Notes: a model not told the origin generated them from the letters alone. Shown: positions 15,193 to 25,534, numbered from the stretch's first letter. The stretch is DNA of 35,374 nucleotides from Opitutia bacterium (GCA_018645725.1 JABGWD010000320.1:1-35374); one strand, 5' to 3'. Numbers and translations: made by a program.

Positions 15193-16608
15193 ATGAACGA
15201 CACCGAAACAACCACTTTCCTGGATAGCGTAGATCTTTGCTTCAACAAAGCTGCGGAGGCACTCAAATTACCAAAGGGCTTGGCTCGGCAAATCCGGACT
15301 TGCAACGCAATATGCGAAATGAAGTTCGGAGTCGAATTGCAGGGAGGGTACGAAATTTTCACCGGATGGCGGGCAACCCACAGCGAACACGCCTTGCCTG
15401 CAAAGGGTGGAATCCGCTATGCCCCCTTCGTCGATCAGCAAGAAGTTGAAGCGCTGGCCGCCTTGATGACCTACAAGTGCGCAATCGTAAACGTTCCTTA
15501 TGCAGGTTCCAAGGGGGCTCTCAAGATAGACCCGAAGAAATACACCATCGACGAACTTGAACATATCACCCGTCGATTCGCCCAAGAGCTGGACAAAAGA
15601 GGCCTTCTCGGTCCCGGACTGAACGTCCCAGCCCCAGACATGGGTACGGGGCAACGAATGATGTCATGGATTGCCGATGAGTATCAACAGCTCCACCCAT
15701 CCGACATCAACGCTCGTGGATGCGTGACGGGGAAACCCGTTCATTTCGGCGGCGTAGCCGGACGGGTCGAAGCAACCGGTCGTGGTGTTCAGTATGGACT
15801 TCAGGAGTTTTTCAGAAATCCTGACGACGTTGCTCTCGCCAAGCTGAGCGGGAATTTGGAAGGCAAGAAAATCATTATCCAAGGACTCGGAAACGTCGGG
15901 TATCATGCCGCAAAATTTCTTCAGGAGGAGGACGGTGCCAACATTATTGCCATTTTGGAAAGGGACGGCGCCCTGTTGAACGAAAACGGACTCAACGTGG
16001 AAGAGGTATTCAAGTACAAGAAAGAGCATGGAAAAGTAGGAGGGTTTCCAGAAGCTCAATTTTTCGAGAATGGCAATCAATTGCTGGAACATCCCTGTGA
16101 CATACTGATTCCCGCAGCAATGGAAGGGGTCATCAATCATGAAAATGCAGATAGAATTCAAGCCAGTGTCATCGCCGAAGCCGCCAATGGCCCCTTGACC
16201 TATGAGGCTGACCGGATTCTTTGCGAGAAAGGAACCTTTGTCATCCCGGATGCCTACCTCAACGCCGGTGGAGTTACGGTTTCCTACTTCGAGTGGCTCA
16301 AAAACCTTTCGCATGTCCGCTTCGGACGCATGGACAGGCGACTCGCCGAAGCCCAAGGCCAAAAGATCGTTGATGCCATTGAAAGCGGCATAGGCAAAGA
16401 ATTGGACGAGGAATCGAGAACAAAGCTCCTTACTGGACCTGATGAAATCAACCTCGTTCGTTCCGGCCTTGAAGATACCATGCGCGAGGCATACGGCGAA
16501 ATCAAGGATCAGTTCCTCGGCAACGAGAAGATCACGGACAGGAGAATGGCAGCCTATGCCTTGGCCATCCGAAAGATCGCCGACATCTACGAGAGCATGC
16601 ATTTGTAA
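15193..16608 (+). CDS. Glutamate dehydrogenase
   Basis: A 471-residue enzyme of the Glu/Leu/Phe/Val dehydrogenase family, interconverting glutamate and 2-oxoglutarate plus ammonium in the cytoplasm. The substrate-site lysines Lys71 (AKGGIRY), Lys95 (TYKCA) and Lys107 (GSKGA) have the same spacing as Lys89, Lys113 and Lys125 of the Clostridium symbiosum enzyme. The first contacts the glutamate side-chain carboxylate and is usually replaced in leucine/phenylalanine enzymes, so glutamate specificity is favoured. The active-site loop reads PYAGSKG rather than the commoner PYGGxKG. The Rossmann motif is GLGNVG. AGGAAA lies upstream of the ATG. It is followed after 8 bp by the aldehyde dehydrogenase gene. 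I do not call the NAD/NADP preference. Confidence 0.9.
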   Translation: MNDTETTTFLDSVDLCFNKAAEALKLPKGLARQIRTCNAICEMKFGVELQGGYEIFTGWRATHSEHALPAKGGIRYAPFVDQQEVEALAALMTYKCAIVNVPYAGSKGALKIDPKKYTIDELEHITRRFAQELDKRGLLGPGLNVPAPDMGTGQRMMSWIADEYQQLHPSDINARGCVTGKPVHFGGVAGRVEATGRGVQYGLQEFFRNPDDVALAKLSGNLEGKKIIIQGLGNVGYHAAKFLQEEDGANIIAILERDGALLNENGLNVEEVFKYKKEHGKVGGFPEAQFFENGNQLLEHPCDILIPAAMEGVINHENADRIQASVIAEAANGPLTYEADRILCEKGTFVIPDAYLNAGGVTVSYFEWLKNLSHVRFGRMDRRLAEAQGQKIVDAIESGIGKELDEESRTKLLTGPDEINLVRSGLEDTMREAYGEIKDQFLGNEKITDRRMAAYALAIRKIADIYESMHL

Positions 16609-16616
16609 AGGTAGGA

Positions 16617-18050
16617 ATGCCGGAAAAAAAGCACCCCGATGCCTCGCCTCATCAAATTGACGAGGCAATGGAGAGCGCCTGGTCCTGCTTTCCGCCTTTC
16701 CGCAAACAACCGGGCAAGGCCAGAGCCATGTTTCTTCGCGATATCGCAAGGCGTTTGGAAGAAAACAAGGATCAACTCGTCTTGCTGGCGGATACCGAAA
16801 CTTCGCTAGGACATATCCGTCTTCAACTCGAGCTCAAGAGGACCATTTCAGAACTGGAATTGTTCGCTGACCTCGCCAAAAGCGAGAAATGGAAAGAGCG
16901 AAAGAAGGAACCATCGGAACCGAACCGCAAGCCCATTCCGAAACCGGCCATGCAAACCACCAACCTACCCCTTGGACCCGTGGTGGTAATCGGGGCATGC
17001 AATTTCCCTTTTGCCATATCGGTCGTGGGCACGGACACTGCCTCCGCACTAGCGGTCGGATGCCCCGTCGTGGTCAAGGCTCACCCGGAACATGCAAGAA
17101 CCTGCCAATTCTTGGCCGACTTGGTCGAACAATCCTTGAAGGAAACGGGGATGCCTGCAAAAGCCTTTCAACTGATTCACGGCAAAGAACATTCAATCAC
17201 CCGGGCACTGGTTGAACACCCAAGGACTGCATGCGTGGCATTTACCGGTTCGCTCGAAGGCGGGAAGGCTCTTAACAAATTGGCCTGTCAACGCACCTCG
17301 CCTATCCCCTTTCATGCCGAGATGGGTAGTTTGAATCCCGTATTCGTCCTTCCTCATGCCCTCGAGGACAATGGGGAAGATTTGGCCAAGGCTTTCGTAG
17401 CGGCCGTCAACTTGTTCTCCGGGCAGATGTGCACCAAGCCCGGGCTTCTCCTTCTGATCGAAGGACCGGGTGTCGAACCATTCCTCGGATGGACTCGTGA
17501 TGCAGTAAGCAAAACCAAAAACTCAAGAATGCTCAATCAGACTGTTTTCAAAAACTTCAACTCCATTACCCGTGATCTCGCATCTTCTCTCAACCTGGTA
17601 GCCGGGAAAAAGAATGATCCGAACGAGAATGAAAGAAGCGCCTTTTGCCAAATCTTCGAAACAAAAGGCCGGGACTTTTTGAAAAGCTTCAACCTTCGGA
17701 CGGAAGCCTTCGGGCCAGCCTCGATCATCGTACGCTGCCAAGACCAAGACGAGTTCATCGAGATAGCCCGCTCCATGGAAGGAAGCCTGACCGGAACGAT
17801 CCACGCTCAGCCCGAAGACAACAAATTGGCGACGCGACTCTTACCCTTGATCGAGTCTCGCGTCGGACGGCTTCTCTGGGATGGCTTCCCTCCCGGAGTC
17901 GTCCCCGGAATTGCCACTCACCACGGTGGTCCGTGGCCGGCAACAACGGATTCAAGGCACACCTCAATCGGACTGTTTGGCTACCGTCGCTTTGTTCGCC
18001 CGGTTTGCCGGCAAGGCTTCCCCTCTTCGGGTTTGGCTCAAGCAACGTGA
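16617..18050 (+). CDS. Aldehyde dehydrogenase, 2,5-dioxovalerate (2-oxoglutarate semialdehyde) dehydrogenase type
   Basis: A 477-residue ALDH-superfamily enzyme expected to oxidise 2,5-dioxopentanoate to 2-oxoglutarate with NAD(P)+, a late step in non-phosphorylating pentose, sugar-acid or hydroxyproline breakdown. The catalytic Glu is E235 in HAEMGSLNPVF and the nucleophile C272 in GQMCTKPGL. The segments GACNFPFAISVVGTDTASAL and GCPVVVKAHPEHA are typical of the ketoglutaric semialdehyde subgroup, which also carries the EMGSxNP form. The ATG at 16617 follows AAGGTAGG, 8 bp from the upstream stop, so it is co-transcribed with glutamate dehydrogenase. Its 3' end overlaps the convergent MacB gene by 13 bp. 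It is slightly shorter than most of the subgroup (~520). Substrate identity is inference from sequence type. Confidence 0.8.
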   Translation: MPEKKHPDASPHQIDEAMESAWSCFPPFRKQPGKARAMFLRDIARRLEENKDQLVLLADTETSLGHIRLQLELKRTISELELFADLAKSEKWKERKKEPSEPNRKPIPKPAMQTTNLPLGPVVVIGACNFPFAISVVGTDTASALAVGCPVVVKAHPEHARTCQFLADLVEQSLKETGMPAKAFQLIHGKEHSITRALVEHPRTACVAFTGSLEGGKALNKLACQRTSPIPFHAEMGSLNPVFVLPHALEDNGEDLAKAFVAAVNLFSGQMCTKPGLLLLIEGPGVEPFLGWTRDAVSKTKNSRMLNQTVFKNFNSITRDLASSLNLVAGKKNDPNENERSAFCQIFETKGRDFLKSFNLRTEAFGPASIIVRCQDQDEFIEIARSMEGSLTGTIHAQPEDNKLATRLLPLIESRVGRLLWDGFPPGVVPGIATHHGGPWPATTDSRHTSIGLFGYRRFVRPVCRQGFPSSGLAQAT

Positions 18051-20116
18051 CGAAGTGCGTCCACGGGGTTCATTTTCGCCGCCTTGCGGGCAGGGTAGAT
18101 TCCAAAAATCACTCCCGTGAGAACCGCGATTGCAAAAACCACCGGCAAAGACCAATAAACGACTTCCGGAGTCATTTCCTTCATGGATGAAGGAAGAGAT
18201 TCGTACACACTCGGGATAAAGCTTTCCATTAGGTCGATCAAAGACCCGTAAGCGGGCTCGCAGAGCAAACCGATCAGGATACCGAGGATACCCCCAAGAC
18301 CCGTCAACGCCATGGTCTCAAGAAGGAATTGCATGACGACGTCGGAACGACGGGCTCCAAGGGCCCTGCGTATTCCGATTTCACGGGTTCTTTCCGTCAC
18401 GGTCGCGAGCATGATGTTCATGATCCCAACTCCACCAACCAAAAGAGAAATCCCTGCAACCAGGCCCATAAGAGCGACAAAGGTCATTTTGGCTTTCTCC
18501 GCCTGCTCCATCAGTTCAAGCGGAACGGTTACCATAAAATCTTCCATGTCGTGATCTTCCCCCAAGATATCCCTGATCATCTGAGCAATCGTGACCAATT
18601 TCTCGGGATCATCGACGGTAAGGGTTATCTTCGATACCAGAGGAGATCCATCGTATCCCCTGTAATAGTAATCGAACACCTTTGACCACATCGTCTCGAT
18701 AGGCAAATAAACGTTATCCTCGAACAGTTCCTTGAAACCTAGATTCGATTCGTCCTTGAGTTCGAAACGAGGAGCCACTTCGCCCACGACTTCGTAGAGA
18801 TTTCCTCCTATGTTGACCGATTCTCCGACCGCATCGCCAAAGGGAAACAAAGTCCGGGACAAGGCTGTGGAGACAACGCATATCTCGGACTGTATCAAAT
18901 TGTCTTCATGAGACAAAAACCTGCCTTTGGTAACTTTCAGCTTGTGCAGGTCTTGAAAGTTCGGGAGGCACCCCAAAAGTTCAGCCCGTGCCTTGGCGTG
19001 CTTCGAGAAAACCGGTCGGTTGTTGATTTCCCTAGTTGGATAAGCGGCCGAAAGATGAGGAACCGTTTTGCTGATCTTGGCAAAATCATTTTCCGTCAAC
19101 CCATACGAATAAAAGTATTTCCCTTTGGTCGACCGCTCCTCATCCGAAGGGCGTTTGCTCGAAAGAATCAGGTTGTTTGCCCCCAAAGCCATGATTTCGC
19201 CTTCCGCTTGAGCCGCAATTCCCTCACCGATGGCAAGTAACCAAATCACGCTGGCAACTCCAATGAAAACGCCGATCGCCGTCAAAAAGGATCTCATGGG
19301 ATGCGTGACGATACTGAGCAAGGCAGCCTTGCCCAAATTTCTCCAAACTCTTTTTATCTTTTTCCCGAAGGCATCCCCCTTCCCTTTCGTTTCTCCAGAG
19401 GACGGCCTTTGTGTGGAAGAAAATTCGGACAAAGGGCGGACACAATCCTCTTTTTCGATTTTTCCATCCTTCATCACAATGGTGCGCCTTGCCCGGGCAG
19501 CCACCTCCTTCTCATGAGTAACCATGACAATTGTCTTTCCTCTTGAGTTCAGTTCATCCAAAAGGTTCAAAACTTCATGAGTCGTCTTGCTATCGAGGTT
19601 TCCCGTGGGTTCGTCGGCCAAAATGAAATCCGGATCATTCGAAAGAGCCCGGGCAATCCCCACGCGTTGCTGCTGACCACCTGACAATTGCTGTGGCCTG
19701 TGATTTGCCCGATCCTTCAGTCCGACCAGTTCCACCAAATGCCGGACCCCATCCTCGAAAACGATCTTTCCCCGAGCATAGGCCCGGGGCATCCGAACGT
19801 TATCCAATACGTCGAGGTAAGGAATCAAGTTGTAGGACTGAAAAACAAACCCGATGGAACGGCAACGCACCTCGGAAAGCTGCTCGTCCGTCAATCCCGT
19901 CACCTCCTCACCCTTCAAGCGGTAGCTCCCACTGGTGGGGGAATCAAGACATCCGAGAAGATTGAGTAATGTGCTCTTGCCTGAACCCGACGGCCCCATG
20001 ATCGCAACGTAATCACCGGCAGGAACCTCCAAGTCGACTGCATCAAGGGCCACTACGTTGTCCTCCCCCATCTCGTAAGTCTTGGACAACGATCGAATGG
20101 AAAATGCCACGCTCAT
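18038..20116 (-). CDS. macB: MacB-type ABC transporter, ATPase-permease fusion
   Basis: A 692-residue protein. The N-terminal ATPase (1-~230) has Walker A GPSGSGKST (41-49), LSGGQQQR signature and DEPTGNLD Walker B. A transmembrane helix at ~285-305 leads to a large periplasmic domain (~310-560), followed by three C-terminal FtsX-type helices with the cytoplasmic motif ERTREIGIRRALGA. MacB couples ATP hydrolysis to mechanical transport from the periplasm through a MacA-TolC conduit, rather than pumping across the inner membrane. The ATG at 20116 is preferred (AAGG just upstream); a TTG at 20134 is possible. It is the last gene of the tripartite set, 39 bp after macA. The substrate (peptide, lipoprotein, siderophore, macrolide) cannot be read from sequence. 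Confidence 0.9.
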   Translation of the reverse strand: MSVAFSIRSLSKTYEMGEDNVVALDAVDLEVPAGDYVAIMGPSGSGKSTLLNLLGCLDSPTSGSYRLKGEEVTGLTDEQLSEVRCRSIGFVFQSYNLIPYLDVLDNVRMPRAYARGKIVFEDGVRHLVELVGLKDRANHRPQQLSGGQQQRVGIARALSNDPDFILADEPTGNLDSKTTHEVLNLLDELNSRGKTIVMVTHEKEVAARARRTIVMKDGKIEKEDCVRPLSEFSSTQRPSSGETKGKGDAFGKKIKRVWRNLGKAALLSIVTHPMRSFLTAIGVFIGVASVIWLLAIGEGIAAQAEGEIMALGANNLILSSKRPSDEERSTKGKYFYSYGLTENDFAKISKTVPHLSAAYPTREINNRPVFSKHAKARAELLGCLPNFQDLHKLKVTKGRFLSHEDNLIQSEICVVSTALSRTLFPFGDAVGESVNIGGNLYEVVGEVAPRFELKDESNLGFKELFEDNVYLPIETMWSKVFDYYYRGYDGSPLVSKITLTVDDPEKLVTIAQMIRDILGEDHDMEDFMVTVPLELMEQAEKAKMTFVALMGLVAGISLLVGGVGIMNIMLATVTERTREIGIRRALGARRSDVVMQFLLETMALTGLGGILGILIGLLCEPAYGSLIDLMESFIPSVYESLPSSMKEMTPEVVYWSLPVVFAIAVLTGVIFGIYPARKAAKMNPVDALRHVA

Positions 20117-20155
20117 ACTACCTTGGGAAAGCAAGCTTCCGGATACCCGACTTAA

Positions 20156-21580
20156 CTAGCGAGATGCAAGAGAAGGCTTCGGGATCTCGGCAAAAAGCTC
20201 AGTGAATGAGGCCGGATTCACCACCACTTCTTCTCCCTCGCTCAGTCCCCTCAGGAGCAAGGCATGGGTAAGATTCGGGGTTCCAATTTCGATCGATCGC
20301 AATTTCAATCCGCTTTCCCCTTTTCTCACAATGCAATAAGACTGACCATCCTTGCGGATAACTGCGGTCAAAGGGATTTGAAGGACGTCTTCGTGCTTCT
20401 CAGATAAGATCGTAACTTTTGCCGACATCCCGGAACGAATGCCTTCGGGGGGGTGCTCGATTATTATTTCCGTAGCATACTCCTTGATATGGGAGGTATA
20501 TCTGCTGACCGAGGCAAGTGGGTAATCACTCACCGAATCGACTTCCCCACTCAAGGAAAGCCCTCGGAAAGCATCGATTGTAATGGAACAAAGCATCCCG
20601 GGTTTGACTTGCTCGATTCTGCTTTCGTTAACCTTGGCCCGCACTCTCATAAGGGAGGGGTTCGGCAGACGAATTATGGTCTGCCGTTCCCGGACGGGTT
20701 TGCCTTCCTCAATCAAGATGCCGTCCGCGGTACCCGAATTGTTTCGGTTTGCATAGGTTACTTCACCCGCAGCAGGAGAAAGAATGACGCACTTGGCGAT
20801 TTGATCGTTTATTTCCCTTTCCTTCGTTGCTTCCAACTCAAAGGAGTTCTCGGATGATTTGAGTTGAGCCCGGGCGGTCAAGATCGAGGCATTGAGGTCG
20901 TTGACCTTGGCTTTGTGCGAATGGACCCTCAACACCTCCAGTTTGGTCATCGCGAGATCAAGTTCTTTGCGGGCCTTTTCGACGGCGAACTGATCTGCTT
21001 CAAGCTGAGCCTCGGGAAGGTATCCCTTCGCCGCAAGCTTTTTGCTGTAGGCAAGATATTCTTCAGCTCTCCTGAGATTTTCCCGGGCTACGAATTCAGC
21101 GCTCTCCATCTGCTCTTCCTCCTGACGGAAGGACCCTGACATGTATTCGTCCAAGGCAAGTTCCGCAGCTTCGACGTCGGCCTTTGCCTTGACGAGGGAA
21201 GCTCGAGCCTTGTGAACCGAAATGCGTTGTGACAGCAAGTCTTTTTGGAGAACCGCATCATCCAACTTTACGAGAAAATCACCCTTCTCCACAACCGTGC
21301 CCTCCCGCACGATTTCCAAAATACTGACGCCTGCAGAACTCCTGCTCTTTACCTCACAATTGATTTCAACGTTTTCGGCGCTCTCGATTTCCCCGGGTTC
21401 GGTAAATTCCAGCTTGAATTCTCCTTTCGTCACTTTTTCGAAAAGAGGTTGAATTTCTCCATCCACCGATGAGTCTTCATGCATCGCCCACCAGGCAAAA
21501 GAAAGAATGCCTGCAGTGGCCAAGCCAACCAGAGTCTTGGTCGACACGAAGCCATTGGGTTTCGATATTTCAGCGGTCAT
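20156..21580 (-). CDS. macA: MacA-type periplasmic adaptor (membrane fusion protein)
   Basis: 474 residues. An N-terminal anchor helix (~16-33) is followed by a lipoyl half (VNCEV-like INCEVKSRSSAGVSILEIV), a long coiled-coil hairpin (~120-260, rich in Ala/Glu/Lys), the second lipoyl half (SPAAGEVTYANRN), a beta-barrel, and a membrane-proximal domain ending in LRGLSEGEEVVVNP. It would join MacB to the TolC protein encoded just upstream. The hairpin is long compared with E. coli MacA (~371 residues overall). No Shine-Dalgarno site is evident before the ATG. Confidence 0.88.
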   Translation of the reverse strand: MTAEISKPNGFVSTKTLVGLATAGILSFAWWAMHEDSSVDGEIQPLFEKVTKGEFKLEFTEPGEIESAENVEINCEVKSRSSAGVSILEIVREGTVVEKGDFLVKLDDAVLQKDLLSQRISVHKARASLVKAKADVEAAELALDEYMSGSFRQEEEQMESAEFVARENLRRAEEYLAYSKKLAAKGYLPEAQLEADQFAVEKARKELDLAMTKLEVLRVHSHKAKVNDLNASILTARAQLKSSENSFELEATKEREINDQIAKCVILSPAAGEVTYANRNNSGTADGILIEEGKPVRERQTIIRLPNPSLMRVRAKVNESRIEQVKPGMLCSITIDAFRGLSLSGEVDSVSDYPLASVSRYTSHIKEYATEIIIEHPPEGIRSGMSAKVTILSEKHEDVLQIPLTAVIRKDGQSYCIVRKGESGLKLRSIEIGTPNLTHALLLRGLSEGEEVVVNPASFTELFAEIPKPSLASR

Positions 21581-21637
21581 CGGTATTCAATCTATAAAAA
21601 TAAGCAAAAATCATCAAGAGAGGATCATTTTTCTGCC

Positions 21638-23977
21638 CTATTTTCTTTTTTGGAAATTATTGGGTTTCAAGGCTGTCTGCGGATCCACCCAAAGCCCTCG
21701 CTCGGTCAGTTTCATAGTTCCCAATTCATAATCGAGCCTCATGCGCATCGCCTCGTATCCGACCCAAACCTGCAGAAAGGCGTTACTGGCATCCAAAAGA
21801 TCGTTCAATGCGTTAACCAAATCGCGGGCAGTCGTCGCGCCAAACTGGGCATTGCGTCCCGGTTGGGGAGGTTCGCTCAAACGCAAACGGGCAAGGTCGA
21901 CTTGGGAGATGGCACCGCGCACCGCAGCACGATTCAATTCGAAGTTCAGTTGGTTCAATTTTGCCAAACGATTAAAGTTTCGAAGAGAGCGCAAAACATC
22001 ATCCTCGAAGGCCAAATATTGCCGCCTTGCTTGTTGATAGCGAATCAAGACGGCCCGATATTGATTTCTTTCATAAACTTTGGAGAGTGGAGAATCCAGT
22101 TCCAGCCCAACCCTCACCCGGCTTTCGCTTGATTGAAAATGGCCGGAACCCAACCGATCCGAACCAAGGTCACCCGATAGCACCAAATCGAGATCCGTGC
22201 GCAAGTCATCCCTCGCCAAGTCAGCCTCTCTCCAAACGTCAACCAGAGCAGCCCGCGCATTCATCCAGTCCAACCTTTCGACCGAAGCGATCGCCCAAGC
22301 TTTCTTGGCATCGACCTCCACCTCCTCCATTACAATTGATTCCAGTCGGGCCGAAGCCCGGGCGAGGGATAGCTCAAGAAACATCCCCGTCAACTCGTTC
22401 AACGACTCAGCCAACCTGCCCCTTGCCTGATCAAGGGGCAAAGTATCAATCGACAACAGTATTTTTTCAAGGTTTTCCCAATAATCCGAAAATTGTTCAT
22501 TCAAGCGAGCAGAGGTGGCGTTCAAGTCGGAGACGACCCGATCAAGTTCATCGTCACCAAAGGCCTCCGCCCCCATTCCCAATTCCTGCAAATCCGATCG
22601 TCCCCGAAGTTGGGCATACCATTTTTTCCTACTGGGGATGGCAATCGTCAAGACCGCGCGGTCAGCCAAAAAACCGGCTAGGCTCCCTTCAACCTCAGTT
22701 TTCATCGACAAGGCTTCCCGTCCGAATACTTGGAGATCTTCCTTTGCCGGAGTCTCTTCCGGGTTTCTGATAAACAAAAGCAAACGGTTGAGATACTCTT
22801 GCAGCGCCACCAATCGAACGTCTGTCAACCGGAACTGCTCGACATATCCTTCATCCACCTGAACCCGCAAGTCCGGAGGCAGTCCCATGCTTTGCTTGAA
22901 AGAATCCAGCCGACTCTCAAAGCTCGCTTTTGAAGCAAGAAGGCCACTCTGCCCTCCGAACAAAGCCTGCCTTGCCTGGTCAACCTGCAAACGATTGCCA
23001 ATCCTGCCAGCCTCGAAGGCTGCCTCTAGTTGGGCAAGACTGTCCTTTAGCTTGGCGACGTTGGCCTCCTGGTTACGTATCTTTTGGGCATCCTGCAAAA
23101 GGCCAAGGTATCCGGAAACGGACGAGGAAAACCGGGAAGATGAGGAAGCAAGACCACTTTGCCCGGGCCCCTGGGATGGATTGTTACCGGTCGCCAACCC
23201 GAGAAAAAAACCTTGGCGGAACTGCTCCATGCTCCTCGCATCGTTCAGCAGCCTTCTTTCGGTCAAGGTAAGACGTTCCCTGTAAATCCGTTTACTGGCC
23301 CCTTTCAGGAGAGGTTGGGTGATGGTCAAGTTGGCCAGTGATCCTCCAAGCTCCGCAGTTCCCTCGCCAAGCTCGATACTCAAACGACTGGCCAAAGAGG
23401 CGACCCAGGTCGCGCCCTGTTGAGCCACGCCACTGAATCCGGTTTGGATTCTCGAGTCCAAGGCACTTTCCGAACCGTCGGAGACGTCGGAAACTTCGGC
23501 CGAAGCACCGAAGAAAGGCTTGGGTTGCAAACGAAAGCGCTCGTAGGTCACGTTGAGGGCGGACAAGTACAGTTCCTCCTTCTGGGCTTGAAATTCACGG
23601 GAGTGAAGAAGGGCAAGCTTCATCGAAGTTTCCAAATCCAAAAGAACGTTCCCGTTTTCAAGCAACGGCAGTTTTTCCCTCCATTTCCCGCTTTCCAACT
23701 TGATCGATTGGTTTCCATCTTCATGGGCATCTTCCTGCTGAATGCGCAAGGTCACCTTGCGGGCATCCGGATCATCGGCAGGGGAAAGTGGAAATTGGTT
23801 GCCTGAAGGAGCCGCCAAACGGGAATAAGGATCGACCTCCCAATCGAAGAAAGGAGCATCACCGAGCAAAGCCCGAACCTCCCGGTCAGCGACTGCGGGA
23901 TCGATCCGGTTACTGCACCCGGTCAACAAGATGATCCATACGGGAAGAAACACCCCAAGCCACGGGAAGGTTTTCAC
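21638..23977 (-). CDS. TolC-family outer-membrane lipoprotein
   Basis: 779 residues, beginning at GTG 23977. A lipoprotein signal ends in LLTGC with the modified Cys at residue 21. Residues 25-100 are a Pro/Asp-rich extension. Two TolC-type helical/strand repeats follow (MKLALLHSREFQAQKEELYLS; RLDWMNARAALVDVWREADL), with a large central insertion of helical segments (~230-560), so the protein is much longer than usual TolC (~450-500). It should form the outer-membrane duct for MacAB. Gaps of 57 bp to macA and 42 bp to the upstream DUF1501 gene suggest one transcript. Confidence 0.85.
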   Translation of the reverse strand: MKTFPWLGVFLPVWIILLTGCSNRIDPAVADREVRALLGDAPFFDWEVDPYSRLAAPSGNQFPLSPADDPDARKVTLRIQQEDAHEDGNQSIKLESGKWREKLPLLENGNVLLDLETSMKLALLHSREFQAQKEELYLSALNVTYERFRLQPKPFFGASAEVSDVSDGSESALDSRIQTGFSGVAQQGATWVASLASRLSIELGEGTAELGGSLANLTITQPLLKGASKRIYRERLTLTERRLLNDARSMEQFRQGFFLGLATGNNPSQGPGQSGLASSSSRFSSSVSGYLGLLQDAQKIRNQEANVAKLKDSLAQLEAAFEAGRIGNRLQVDQARQALFGGQSGLLASKASFESRLDSFKQSMGLPPDLRVQVDEGYVEQFRLTDVRLVALQEYLNRLLLFIRNPEETPAKEDLQVFGREALSMKTEVEGSLAGFLADRAVLTIAIPSRKKWYAQLRGRSDLQELGMGAEAFGDDELDRVVSDLNATSARLNEQFSDYWENLEKILLSIDTLPLDQARGRLAESLNELTGMFLELSLARASARLESIVMEEVEVDAKKAWAIASVERLDWMNARAALVDVWREADLARDDLRTDLDLVLSGDLGSDRLGSGHFQSSESRVRVGLELDSPLSKVYERNQYRAVLIRYQQARRQYLAFEDDVLRSLRNFNRLAKLNQLNFELNRAAVRGAISQVDLARLRLSEPPQPGRNAQFGATTARDLVNALNDLLDASNAFLQVWVGYEAMRMRLDYELGTMKLTERGLWVDPQTALKPNNFQKRK

Positions 23978-24019
23978 GGGAGCGCTTTGGGGGAAGGAAA
24001 TCGAAAGATCGCCCGGAAA

Positions 24020-25483
24020 TCAGGCGAAAAGTTCGGTAACGGCCTGTGCCTTGACCAATTCCCGCGGTTGGTTCAGGTGGTTATAAACGATACTTTCCGG
24101 ATCAATGCCAAAGCCATGGTAGATCGTAGCCAAAAGTTCGCGGGGATGAATGGGCTTGTCCAGCGGCGCCGAACCGGTCTTGTCCGACTCACCATGCACG
24201 TAACCCTGCTTGATACCCGCGCCGGCAATGACGCCAGTATAGCAGTATGGCCAATGATCTCTACCGTCTGCGCTATTTCCGTTACCGGAGGTGCTCACGC
24301 CCTTCTGTGGACTGCGTCCGAATTCTCCCACGCAAACCACCATGGTTTCTTCCAGCAAGCCACGCTGATCCAAATCAGCAACAAGCCCCGAAAGACCGGC
24401 ATCGAGCATGGGAGCCGATTGATCCTTCATACGCTTCGGCAGCCCCTTGTGGACGTCCCAAGAATGGTTATCCGAGTTGGCCACCTTAGGCCAGATTACC
24501 TCGACAACGCGGGTACCTGCCTCAACGAGCCGACGGGCCAAGAGACAGCTCTGACCAAAAGTGTTACGACCGTAGGAATCGCGCGTTTTTTCGGTCTCCT
24601 GACCGAGATTGAACGCTTCGCGGGCGCGACCTGAAGCAACTAGGCTCAGAGCCCTGTCATAGTGCTCGTTCAAGTTGTAATGCTTTACGGCCTTGTCGAT
24701 CACAGGCATGGCCTCGTTGATCGCATTGCGCAGATTGGCCCGCCTGTGAAGCCTGACCCCGAACATGTCAGGACGCATTTCCAAATCGTCCACCCGTATT
24801 TTGGCCATCTTGTTCATGTCCATGTCGCTTCCGGGAGGATAAAGGGTGTATGGATCGTACGCCTTGCCCAAAAAGCCCGCCGCTCCACCTTTCCCGACCA
24901 CTCCGCTTTCCTGCAAAGGTCGGGGAAGCATGACAAAAGGAAGCATGGGTTCGGTGGGGGGTTTGAACTTGATCAAATTTGAACCGAAATTTGGAAAATC
25001 CTTTGGACTGGGTGGCTCCAATTGGCCGGACGGGCTCACCTTGTCCGTGGTATAACCCGTCATCATTTGATAGATTGCGGCAGTGTGATTGAAAAGGCCC
25101 TTGGGGGTATAGCTGACGGCTCTCATCATGGTGAACTTGTCATTCACTTGGGCGAGCTTGGGCATTAACTCGGTAAAATTAACCCCGGGAATCTTGGTCT
25201 TGATTGGCTTGAAGATACTTCTGACGTTATCCGGGGAATCGGGCTTGGGATCCCACAAGTCCAAATGACTGGGGCCTCCCTGTAGGTAGATCATGATGAT
25301 GCTCTTGGCCTTGCCCCATCCGGGACCCCCTTTTGACTTGGTCTCATTGGCTTTCAATTCGAGCATGGAGCCGAGGGTAAGACCGAGCATCCCGGAACCT
25401 CCGACTTTCAAAACGTCCCTTCTGCTCATGGGCAAATGAGCGTCACACAAATCTTTCCCCAAATCTCCTGGTATTCCAATCAT
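24020..25483 (-). CDS. DUF1501 family protein, Tat-exported (second copy)
   Basis: 487 residues. The twin-arginine signal [20 protein letters not shown] starts at residue 19; the chosen ATG at 25483 has AAAGG 8 bases upstream, though Met19 could also serve. Family motifs are [45 protein letters not shown] and GRDHWPYC. It shares only family-level similarity with the DUF1501 protein at 10438-11832, so the two are not recent duplicates. It sits 51 bp downstream of the giant cytochrome/DUF1553 gene, its expected partner, and 42 bp upstream of the TolC-MacA-MacB genes. Catalytic function is unestablished. Confidence 0.9.
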   Translation of the reverse strand: MIGIPGDLGKDLCDAHLPMSRRDVLKVGGSGMLGLTLGSMLELKANETKSKGGPGWGKAKSIIMIYLQGGPSHLDLWDPKPDSPDNVRSIFKPIKTKIPGVNFTELMPKLAQVNDKFTMMRAVSYTPKGLFNHTAAIYQMMTGYTTDKVSPSGQLEPPSPKDFPNFGSNLIKFKPPTEPMLPFVMLPRPLQESGVVGKGGAAGFLGKAYDPYTLYPPGSDMDMNKMAKIRVDDLEMRPDMFGVRLHRRANLRNAINEAMPVIDKAVKHYNLNEHYDRALSLVASGRAREAFNLGQETEKTRDSYGRNTFGQSCLLARRLVEAGTRVVEVIWPKVANSDNHSWDVHKGLPKRMKDQSAPMLDAGLSGLVADLDQRGLLEETMVVCVGEFGRSPQKGVSTSGNGNSADGRDHWPYCYTGVIAGAGIKQGYVHGESDKTGSAPLDKPIHPRELLATIYHGFGIDPESIVYNHLNQPRELVKAQAVTELFA

Positions 25484-25534
25484 GACTTAACCTTTCCTTT
25501 GCTTATAATGTGAAAATACAATGATTATTCCAAT

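Noticed and set aside
15664-16749. Long open frame (361 codons) antisense to glutamate dehydrogenase
   Set aside because: The sense strand carries all dehydrogenase active-site motifs; the antisense frame has no recognisable domain.
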